This document shows positions 1-4,823 of a stretch of 6,452 bases of DNA, one piece after another; position 1 is the stretch's first letter, and each line of letters opens with the position of its first letter. The stretch covers positions 1 to 6,452 of the forward strand of contig CAMWUX010000072.1 of assembly GCA_947177605.1 (NCBI GenBank), in the 5' to 3' direction. The notes beneath the pieces were generated by a model, which saw only the letters and a program-made list of their open reading frames with translations, searched no databases and was not told the DNA's origin. A program made the translations under genes and the position numbers. The DNA comes from an uncultured Porphyromonadaceae bacterium. GTDB lineage: Bacteria > Bacteroidota > Bacteroidia > Bacteroidales > Muribaculaceae.

Positions 1-594
1 ATTCCAGCCCATGATGAGGAATATGAGACCTACGAGATTGCAGATACCACCGAGGAACGAAATGAAGGGAATTATGCCGAGCACTGCGCCTACGATAGCG
101 AGGATAGCGTAAACTTTGAGCTGACCGGCCCCGACCTTACCGACCTGAGGCAGAACGGCCGACTTGCTGTAGGAGTTGAAGCCAAGGAGCACCATCACAG
201 CAGCTGCAATATTGAGCAGACCGCAGATTATAGTACCTACTACGGGGATAAAGGAGCAAATAAGTCCTACGAAGCCTACGATAACGGAGTTGCGTACCAT
301 GGCGATAGCGTCGGCATCGGGCTTGTTGGTCTGCAGAGTGATAAACTTGGAGAGCTGAAGGAAATACCATACATAAGCGCCGAGTGCTACAAGAGCAAAG
401 AGAAGAGCTACGATGCCCATGCCCCCTCCGGTGAAAAGAGCGAACATTGATACATCGCTGTCGCCCGACAGAATAGATGCGGCTGCACTTACTGCGGCCA
501 GACCGATGAATACACCCATCAGGAAGGTTGCTACAATCTGAGTAACGATAGCCCAAAGGATGGACTTGGCTGTTGAATACCACTGTTGTTCCAT
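1..594 (-). CDS. Multi-pass inner-membrane protein, function unknown (3' end beyond the window)
   Basis: The frame is open from an ATG at 594-592 to the left edge with no stop, giving 198 residues of a longer protein. It starts MEQQWYSTAK and then is strongly hydrophobic. Likely membrane segments are near residues 12-36, 50-79, 103-139 and 161-197, some long enough to be re-entrant or paired helices. Residues 82-102 form a polar loop (SKFITLQTNKPDADA). Two glycine/proline-rich segments resemble each other: IP at 116-117 followed by GLLN and LLGFN, and IP at 175-176 followed by GICN and IMGWN. This suggests an internal duplication. There is no signal peptide cleavage site and no catalytic motif. 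The look is vaguely like small DUF996-type membrane proteins, but I cannot confirm that. No Shine-Dalgarno precedes the ATG; the A-rich leader is normal for Bacteroidetes. Two candidate promoters lie 110-200 bp upstream. Confidence is high that it is a gene, low for any function. Confidence 0.85.
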   Translation of the reverse strand, partial: MEQQWYSTAKSILWAIVTQIVATFLMGVFIGLAAVSAAASILSGDSDVSMFALFTGGGMGIVALLFALVALGAYVWYFLQLSKFITLQTNKPDADAIAMVRNSVIVGFVGLICSFIPVVGTIICGLLNIAAAVMVLLGFNSYSKSAVLPQVGKVGAGQLKVYAILAIVGAVLGIIPFISFLGGICNLVGLIFLIMGWN

Positions 595-674
595 TTTGAA
601 TTTGGTTTGGAGTTAATAAGATGAATTATTGGTTGATTTATTTTGAAATGATATTATCATCTTGAAATCACGCT

Positions 675-688
675 CTCTAAGTAAGAGA
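675..688 (+). repeat. Left copy of a 14-bp inverted repeat flanking the promoter segment
   Basis: CTCTAAGTAAGAGA here is the exact reverse complement of 849-862, with 160 bp between the copies. With T674 included, the site is itself a partial palindrome: TCTCT, an asymmetric AAGTA centre, then AGAGA. It lies in the predicted leader of the transcript from P1. Two readings fit: a recombination site of an invertible promoter, or one of a pair of regulator operators. Confidence 0.6.
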
Positions 689-703
689 TAATAATATTTA
701 TCG

Positions 704-735
704 CGAATATAGTTTATATTCTGCTAATGAGCAAA
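704..735 (-). promoter_or_regulatory. Candidate Bacteroidetes-type promoter P1 for the 1-594 membrane protein
   Basis: On the minus strand TTTG (complement of 732-735) is followed after exactly 20 bp by TATATTCG (complement of 704-711). This matches the -33 TTTG / -7 TAnnTTTG pattern of the Bacteroidetes primary sigma factor with one mismatch in the -7 box. Transcription would start near 697-700, giving a leader of roughly 105 nt before the ATG at 594. It lies between the two 14-bp inverted repeats. Confidence 0.55.
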
Positions 736-760
736 TAAGGCCAAGGAATTTTTGAAAGTA

Positions 761-792
761 CAATATTACTTTGCATCCATTCATCTGACAAA
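761..792 (-). promoter_or_regulatory. Candidate Bacteroidetes-type promoter P2 for the 1-594 membrane protein
   Basis: On the minus strand TTTG (complement of 789-792) is followed after exactly 20 bp by TAATATTG (complement of 761-768), again one mismatch from TAnnTTTG. It sits 57 bp upstream of P1 with the same geometry, so the two would be tandem promoters. A 7-bp inverted repeat, TACTTTG (767-773) and CAAAGTA (789-795), overlaps both its boxes and could be an operator. P2 is also inside the inverted-repeat-bounded segment. Confidence 0.5.
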
Positions 793-848
793 GTAGTAGG
801 ATCAGCCACTGAAATGCACAGGATTTTAATGGTTTTGTGAGTTGCAAC

Positions 849-862
849 TCTCTTACTTAGAG
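849..862 (-). repeat. Right copy of the 14-bp inverted repeat flanking the promoter segment
   Basis: TCTCTTACTTAGAG is the exact reverse complement of 675-688. It is also a near-palindrome (TCTCT, TACTT, AGAGG), with its asymmetric centre in the opposite orientation to the left copy. It lies upstream of P2 and 38 bp from the terminator hairpin of the neighbouring operon, so the pair encloses only promoter DNA. Confidence 0.6.
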
Positions 863-898
863 GGATATACGTTTTCGGCGGTGATATATATACTATAT

Positions 899-933
899 AA
901 AAGGAGGATGCCGTCGCGTGACGCACCCTCCTT
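899..933 (-). terminator. Intrinsic terminator of the mtnN-luxS-lipoprotein operon
   Basis: Read on the minus strand, AAGGAGGGTGC (933-923) pairs with GCATCCTCCTT (911-901) in an 11-bp stem with one G-U pair. GTC/GAC continues the stem past a single bulged G to an ACGC loop. The end of the stem runs into a short T run (TTTT, 902-899) and AT-rich DNA. The hairpin begins 27 bp past the stop codon at 960-962. On the plus strand the same arms contain an A-C mismatch and no T run follows, so the terminator belongs to the minus strand. Confidence 0.85.
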
Positions 934-959
934 GTGAGAGATATTTGGATCAAAAAAGA

Positions 960-1349
960 TTAAAGCGGATCAAGAATGGTCACTTCCTCGTCAAGCTGAA
1001 GCGATGCCATGGTACTGTCATCGAGTTGCTGCTCTTTGGGGGCTGCATGGTGGATCTTGGGCTGCAACTGCTTGTTGCGATCCTGATATGCTTCGCGGAA
1101 GATCTGCTTCACTACGGCGTCGGCCGATGCCACGGAGTCGTTGATCAGCACTATGAGAGAGTCGGCGGCGCGTGCCTCGGGCGAATTCTCTCCGTATAGG
1201 GTCTGAGCCTGACGGAGTTGGAATTGCGCTTCGGCCAGATGATAACCCAGTTGGCGCGCGTGACCCACGTCGGTGATGGTAGCATTATCATCGCCTCCGC
1301 AGGCCGCGAGGCTAATAGTAAGTAGTATTATAGCTAATGTCTTTTTCAC
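960..1349 (-). CDS. Small lipoprotein with one copy of a shared helical module
   Basis: This 129-residue protein begins with a GTG codon (1349-1347) inside the GTGA overlap with the stop of the upstream gene, so translation is probably coupled. The N-terminus is a lipoprotein signal: MKK, a hydrophobic stretch, then lipobox LAAC with the lipidated cysteine at 17. The residues just after it, GGDDN, are acidic and resemble the export tags that send some Bacteroidetes lipoproteins to the cell surface; surface location is inference. Residues 34-95 are helical and match, nearly without gaps, each of two copies in the neighbouring 216-residue lipoprotein (LAE at 38-40, G at 53, AY at 87-88, QL at 94-95). 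The C-terminal 30 residues are polar and acidic. No enzyme motif is visible. It is the last gene before the terminator at 899-933. Function unknown. Confidence 0.9.
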   Translation of the reverse strand: MKKTLAIILLTISLAACGGDDNATITDVGHARQLGYHLAEAQFQLRQAQTLYGENSPEARAADSLIVLINDSVASADAVVKQIFREAYQDRNKQLQPKIHHAAPKEQQLDDSTMASLQLDEEVTILDPL

Positions 1350-1996
1350 TGTGCTTGTGTGGATGAAGAGGTGAGTTGCTGAGAGAGTTCCTGATAGTGT
1401 GCGGCATAAGCCTGAAGATAAAGTTCCTGCGCAGTGCGGTTGTCGCGATAGAGTTCGATGATCTCATTCTGGAATTCCTTCATGTCGGCCTCGGCTTTCT
1501 TGTATTCTTCGGAGTCCTTGCCATTTTCGATGCCGGCGATCTGTGTCATGATCTCCATCTCTGCACCGAGCATGCCGAGTTGCATGGGGTCGTCGGTGGG
1601 ACCATAGGCCGATGCCAGATCTTTGAGCTGCGGATACTGTGCCATAAGTTGGGTGGAACGTGTGTCGTAGGCAGTGTTGAATGCTTTCTGAGCCACGGTG
1701 TCGGACTGGAAGCGCTCCACGATCTTCATGGCGGCACGGTTCATAGTGGCCATGGCGCGAGTAGCGGCCACGGTGCCTTCGCCTTTCTGCTGTATGGTGA
1801 GCACGGCTTCAATCTCGAGCTCGGCCAGACGCACACCGCACTGCTCGGCGGTGAGGGAGTCGAAGTTGAGCGAATCGGTAGTGAGGCTGTCTACCACGAG
1901 CGAATCGGCTTTAGCGCCTTCCGACGAGCCTGCGCCGGAGCATCCGGCAGCCATCCATGCAAGAAGGAGGAAGAGAGTGATGATGTTGGTCTTCAT
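1346..1996 (-). CDS. Lipoprotein with DSL-repeat linker and two copies of a helical module
   Basis: This 216-residue protein starts at the ATG at 1996-1994, giving a typical signal peptide with lipobox AAGC and lipidated Cys19. A flexible linker follows, containing four consecutive five-residue units that each begin with DSL (residues 31-50). The rest is predicted helical and consists of two related segments, 53-117 and 140-204, which align without gaps at a constant offset of 87 residues. Shared positions include G54/G141, AE at 58-59/145-146, G72/G159, AQ at 102-103/189-190, AY at 109-110/196-197 and L117/L204. The same module occurs once in the downstream lipoprotein, so the two genes look paralogous. 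The stop overlaps the next start by 4 nt (GTGA). A 38-bp AT-rich gap separates it from the upstream AlbA_2 gene, with no convincing promoter in it. Function unknown; an envelope role is inferred from lipidation. Confidence 0.9.
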   Translation of the reverse strand: MKTNIITLFLLLAWMAAGCSGAGSSEGAKADSLVVDSLTTDSLNFDSLTAEQCGVRLAELEIEAVLTIQQKGEGTVAATRAMATMNRAAMKIVERFQSDTVAQKAFNTAYDTRSTQLMAQYPQLKDLASAYGPTDDPMQLGMLGAEMEIMTQIAGIENGKDSEEYKKAEADMKEFQNEIIELYRDNRTAQELYLQAYAAHYQELSQQLTSSSTQAQ

Positions 1997-2034
1997 GATT
2001 GATGATGTGATTATGATTATTTATTATTGAATAT

Positions 2035-2691
2035 TCAGATTGCCGTGAGATGAAATTTACGGTTGACGAAGGTAAACTCGATCAGCTCCATAGCGTAGAG
2101 TCGAAGCAGGGCGCGGCGCAGAGTATCGGCCGACTGGCGCACTCCGGCAGCGAGCCGCTCCGGCAGCATAGGGCCATTGGCTTCCAGTCGGGCGAGCACT
2201 TCGCGCTCGGCATCGGCGGCTCCAGAGGGAGTGGAGGAGGGATTGTAACGCGCACGCCAGCAGTCAAGCATCAGAGGCGTCACTGCTATGTTTTCGTTAT
2301 GGATGCGGAAGTAGGCCTGGCGTGAGCCGTCGGCCTCTATACACATTACCCCCTTTTCGGGAGAGGGGGCTACCTCGGCGCTCACCACTATGGCGCGGCC
2401 GCCTTCGGTCTTGTATGCCGTAAAGTGCAGTTCCTGAGCAGGCTCACAATACATCTGGGCTGCCTGCTCGAGCAGGTAGATATCCTCGTCGGTACGGATA
2501 CCGGCTATGGCACCGTTGTCCTTCACACCTACCAGCAGACGGCCTCCGGCATTGTTGGCAAAGGCTGATATCGAGTGGGCTATCTTATGGGCATCGGATA
2601 TGGCGAACTTGAAGTCCTGGGTGAGATGTTCGCCCTGAGCCACAGCGCGGCTCAGAAACGTATGACCTCTTATGGGACGCAGATCCTTCAT
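2035..2691 (-). CDS. AlbA_2/Schlafen-type ATP-binding domain protein with C-terminal winged helix
   Basis: The chosen start is the ATG at 2691-2689, which overlaps the luxS stop as ATGA and gives 218 residues. The same frame stays open to 2856, but that extra stretch is arginine-rich and lies wholly inside luxS, so it is rejected. Residues 20-65 carry the AlbA_2 (divergent AAA-4, PF04326-like) signature: GE at 20-21, DFKF at 26-29, then AFANNAGGRLLVGV (43-56) and DNGAIAGI (58-65). Residues about 163-217 resemble a winged helix (LPERLAAGV, then LRRALLRLYAMELIEF). Family members include putative transcriptional regulators and RNA- or nucleotide-binding proteins, and no single activity can be assigned. 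Its coupling to luxS suggests coordinated expression and perhaps a regulatory role in the same locus, which is inference. Likely cytoplasmic. Confidence 0.85.
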   Translation of the reverse strand: MKDLRPIRGHTFLSRAVAQGEHLTQDFKFAISDAHKIAHSISAFANNAGGRLLVGVKDNGAIAGIRTDEDIYLLEQAAQMYCEPAQELHFTAYKTEGGRAIVVSAEVAPSPEKGVMCIEADGSRQAYFRIHNENIAVTPLMLDCWRARYNPSSTPSGAADAEREVLARLEANGPMLPERLAAGVRQSADTLRRALLRLYAMELIEFTFVNRKFHLTAI

Positions 2692-3170
2692 CCGGGATAG
2701 GTGAGATTCGCTTCGGCGGGGGCGGCTAGCACCTCGTCGAGATATTTGCGGGCCTGACGGCGTGCGTCGGGCAGATCCATAAATGTGTAGTTGCCGCAGT
2801 CGCGAGCCGACGCCCCGGGTATCTCGCCGTCGAAGTCGGCTATGAAAGCGAAGCACTCGCGCAGCAGATCCACCATATCGGCGCTGCGGTAGTCGCCCTG
2901 CACTATCAGATAGCTACCGGTGAGGCATCCCATCGGTCCCCAGTATACGATGCGGTCGGCCCACTGCGGATGATTGCGCAGGAAAGTGGCGGCCAGATGC
3001 TCGATAGTATGGAGTGTGGCTGCGCTGAGCGCCGGCTGGCGGTTAGGCTCGGTGAGGCGCACGTCGAATGTCGACAGCACGTCGCCCGAGGGTGTCACGT
3101 CGCGGCGCGAGAGATACACACCGCGCAGCAGCCGGGTGTGATCCACTGTGAAGCTGGGTATCTTTTTCAT
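2688..3170 (-). CDS. luxS: S-ribosylhomocysteine lyase (AI-2 synthase) LuxS
   Basis: LuxS cleaves S-ribosylhomocysteine to homocysteine and 4,5-dihydroxy-2,3-pentanedione, the precursor of autoinducer-2, in the cytoplasm. The 160-residue protein has the family length and hallmarks: SFTVDHTR near the N-terminus (6-13), the metal site HTIEH (54-58, with H54 and H58 as ligands and E57 as general base), PMGCLTG with catalytic Cys82, and the third metal ligand Cys125 in RDCGNY. The ATG at 3170-3168 overlaps the mtnN stop as ATGA, and its own TGA overlaps the next ATG in the same way, so translation with both neighbours is probably coupled. All key residues are present, so an active enzyme is expected. 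The preceding gene supplies its substrate. Confidence 0.97.
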   Translation of the reverse strand: MKKIPSFTVDHTRLLRGVYLSRRDVTPSGDVLSTFDVRLTEPNRQPALSAATLHTIEHLAATFLRNHPQWADRIVYWGPMGCLTGSYLIVQGDYRSADMVDLLRECFAFIADFDGEIPGASARDCGNYTFMDLPDARRQARKYLDEVLAAPAEANLTYPG

Positions 3171-3847
3171 AACTCGGCTATAATGTGGCGCAGTGTGTCG
3201 AACGTGTGCTGAGGAGCCTCTTCCCAGAAGTTCTGATACTGGGCGATGTTGTCATCGGCTCCGGGCGTATCGGATATCACGCGTATGCAGGCGAAGGGCA
3301 CGGAGCGCAGGTAGCATACTTGAGCTATCGCGGCGCTCTCCATATCCACTGCGTCGACGTCGGGGTAGAGTCCGCGGATGTGAGCTATCACCTCTGGCGA
3401 ACTTACGAATACGTCGCCCGACACCACGAGACCGTGTTTCAGAGTGTCGCCCTCCTGAAGGCAGGGAAGCGAGTTTACTGTATCCGCGGTATGGAAATAT
3501 TGCGGACAGCCGGAAGCTACGCCCCATTCTGTCCCGGGGCCACACCATACATCGTGATAGGCGATGCGTGTACCTACCACTATATCGAGGATGCCGGCAT
3601 TACCGCCTGTGCCTCCGGCTACACCTGTGTTGATTATCAGGTCGGGATGATATTCGTCGATCATCAGCATCGTGCCCATGGCGGCATTCACCTTGCCGAT
3701 GCCGCATTTCATTGCCACGATATCCTTGCCCGCAATGGATCCTAAATGAAAATTGTAGCCACACTCGCTTTGTATGTGCTCACCTTCAAGCAGATGGGTG
3801 AGCAGCGCCAGCTCCTTGTCCATGGCCACTATTATGCCTATAGTCAT
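3167..3847 (-). CDS. mtnN: 5'-methylthioadenosine/S-adenosylhomocysteine nucleosidase
   Basis: The enzyme hydrolyses SAH to adenine and S-ribosylhomocysteine, and MTA to adenine and methylthioribose, in the cytoplasm. The 226-residue protein matches the family along its length: IGIIVAMDKEL at the N-terminus with Glu12, NTGVAGG (73-79) as part of the nucleoside phosphorylase fold, VVSGDVF (141-147), VDMESAA (167-173) with Glu170, and ISDTPG with Asp193 as the purine-protonating acid. It is slightly shorter than the E. coli enzyme. The ATG at 3847-3845 is the first gene of the operon, and its TGA overlaps the luxS ATG. The upstream promoter has a good -7 box at 3885-3892, giving a leader of about 30 nt. 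No frameshift or missing catalytic residue is seen. The alternative symbol pfs refers to the same gene. Confidence 0.97.
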   Translation of the reverse strand: MTIGIIVAMDKELALLTHLLEGEHIQSECGYNFHLGSIAGKDIVAMKCGIGKVNAAMGTMLMIDEYHPDLIINTGVAGGTGGNAGILDIVVGTRIAYHDVWCGPGTEWGVASGCPQYFHTADTVNSLPCLQEGDTLKHGLVVSGDVFVSSPEVIAHIRGLYPDVDAVDMESAAIAQVCYLRSVPFACIRVISDTPGADDNIAQYQNFWEEAPQHTFDTLRHIIAEL

Positions 3848-3873
3848 AATTGATATCTACGTGTTTCTTTTGA

Positions 3874-3887
3874 TTGTATATATACAA
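3874..3887. promoter_or_regulatory. 14-bp palindrome over the mtnN promoter start site (possible operator)
   Basis: TTGTATATATACAA is a perfect palindrome. It overlaps three bases of the -7 box and the predicted transcription start of the mtnN promoter, the place where a repressor dimer would block initiation. It could also be a chance product of alternating TA in AT-rich DNA. No regulator gene is visible beside it unless the AlbA_2 protein encoded within the same operon acts here. Confidence 0.35.
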
Positions 3888-3916
3888 AGTTAAGCACTTT
3901 TTTGCAAAGCCGGAAA
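3885..3916 (-). promoter_or_regulatory. Promoter of the mtnN-luxS operon
   Basis: On the minus strand TAACTTTG (complement of 3885-3892) matches the -7 consensus TAnnTTTG perfectly. Exactly 20 bp upstream is TTTC (complement of 3913-3916), one mismatch from the -33 TTTG. The start site would be near 3878-3881, about 30 nt before the mtnN ATG. The 14-bp palindrome at 3874-3887 covers the downstream edge of the -7 box and the start site. Confidence 0.65.
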
Positions 3917-4004
3917 TCGCCGCAGTTGATTTTCACACGATTGAAATACCTGTTACGAATGTGTAAAATTCCTGATTTTATGCCGTGGAAATCTACCGAT
4001 TGCT

Positions 4005-4012
4005 TAAATTTG
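4005..4012 (+). promoter_or_regulatory. Consensus -7 box immediately before the esterase start codon
   Basis: TAAATTTG matches the Bacteroidetes -7 consensus exactly and ends 4 bp before the esterase ATG at 4017. No TTTG lies at the expected distance upstream, so this is half a promoter. If used, the mRNA would start at or within a few bases of the ATG and be leaderless or nearly so. It may instead be chance in AT-rich DNA. Confidence 0.35.
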
Positions 4013-4016
4013 CGGT

Positions 4017-4823
4017 ATGCATCGAATATATCTACTCCTTTCCGGCCTGATGCTCATAGCGCTCAGCTGCCGCAGCACATCGCTCTATCGCGTTGACACT
4101 ACTAATTTGCCCGACGGCTACGGCATGATCACCGTAGCTCTGCCGGCAAGTTACGGCGCTGACACCACGGCGCTTTACCCTACGCTCTACCTGCTCAACG
4201 GCCACGGTGGCGACCATACATCGTGGGGTAAGATCGTCGACCTCGACTCACTTGCCACTGTCTATAATACCATAATAGTGTGTCCCGCGGGGCTCAACAG
4301 CTGGTATTTCGACGCTCCCGCGCAGCCGGATATGCGTATGGAGAGCTACATCACCCGCGACCTTACGGTGTGGGTGGATTCTGCTTTCACCACCTACAGC
4401 GATGCCTCCCATCGCGCCATCACCGGACTGAGCATGGGCGGCCACGGAGGTCTGTGGCTGGCGATGCGTCATCCCGATATCTTCGGCCTCGCCGGCTCTA
4501 CGAGCGGTGGTGTCGACTTCACCCCCTGGCCCGGCAGCTGGAATATAGCCGATCGCCTCGGCGCTTATGACGACGATCCCGAACTATGGCGCACCCACAC
4601 CGTAATGCATGAGGCGCAGTCGCTCCAGCCGGGCACACTAAAAATTATTTTCGACTGTGGTACGGAGGACTTCTTCTTCGAGGTCAACAATCGGCTCGAC
4701 TCGCTGCTCACCGGGCGCGGCATAGAGCACACTTACCTCACATCGCCGGGCGCCCACAATGGAGCCTACTGGTCACGCTCCATCCTTCCCCAGCTCGAAT
4801 TCTTCTCAATATTTTGGAATTAG
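4017..4823 (+). CDS. Putative lipoprotein esterase, alpha/beta hydrolase of the esterase D family
   Basis: The 268-residue protein has the fold and active site of esterase D-type hydrolases (PF00756-like), which cleave carboxylic esters such as acyl or feruloyl groups on sugars. Visible elements in order are LYLLNGHGGDHTSW (57-70), the oxyanion side; VCPAGLNSWY (88-97); the nucleophile elbow GLSMGGHG (137-144) with Ser139; DCGTEDFFFEVNN (213-225) with the likely acid Asp218; and SPGAHNGAYW (243-252) with His247. The triad is complete. The N-terminus (MHRIYLLLSG, then IALSC with Cys18) looks like a lipoprotein signal, although ALSC is an atypical lipobox. No longer start is possible because an in-frame TAA lies at 4005-4007. 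It is the only plus-strand gene here, divergent from mtnN and overlapping the convergent membrane protein gene by 18 bp. The substrate cannot be told from sequence. Confidence 0.92.
   Translation: MHRIYLLLSGLMLIALSCRSTSLYRVDTTNLPDGYGMITVALPASYGADTTALYPTLYLLNGHGGDHTSWGKIVDLDSLATVYNTIIVCPAGLNSWYFDAPAQPDMRMESYITRDLTVWVDSAFTTYSDASHRAITGLSMGGHGGLWLAMRHPDIFGLAGSTSGGVDFTPWPGSWNIADRLGAYDDDPELWRTHTVMHEAQSLQPGTLKIIFDCGTEDFFFEVNNRLDSLLTGRGIEHTYLTSPGAHNGAYWSRSILPQLEFFSIFWN

Noticed and set aside
137..583. 148-residue minus-strand reading frame inside the edge membrane protein gene
   Set aside because: Composition is rich in Arg, Ser and Cys with no domain. The overlapping frame from 594 to the edge gives a coherent membrane protein.
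901..933. Plus-strand terminator at the same hairpin
   Set aside because: On the plus strand the stem has an A-C mismatch and no T run follows; there is also no plus-strand gene upstream.
918..1199. 93-residue plus-strand reading frame
   Set aside because: It begins inside the terminator hairpin and runs antisense to the small lipoprotein; no support for coding.
1376..2002. 208-residue plus-strand reading frame
   Set aside because: It is antisense to the lipoprotein gene, which has a clear lipobox and repeats; the antisense product is a His/Gly/Cys-rich shadow.
2692..2856. 55-residue N-terminal extension of the AlbA_2 gene
   Set aside because: It is arginine-rich, lies entirely within luxS in another frame and has no domain content. 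The ATG at 2691 overlaps the luxS stop in the same style as the other junctions of this operon.
3185..3745. 186-residue plus-strand reading frame
   Set aside because: It is antisense to mtnN, whose catalytic residues are all identifiable; no family features are seen in the antisense frame.
3848..4016. SAH or SAM riboswitch before mtnN
   Set aside because: The predicted leader is only about 30 nt and AT-rich, too short for a known aptamer, and no conserved pairing was seen.
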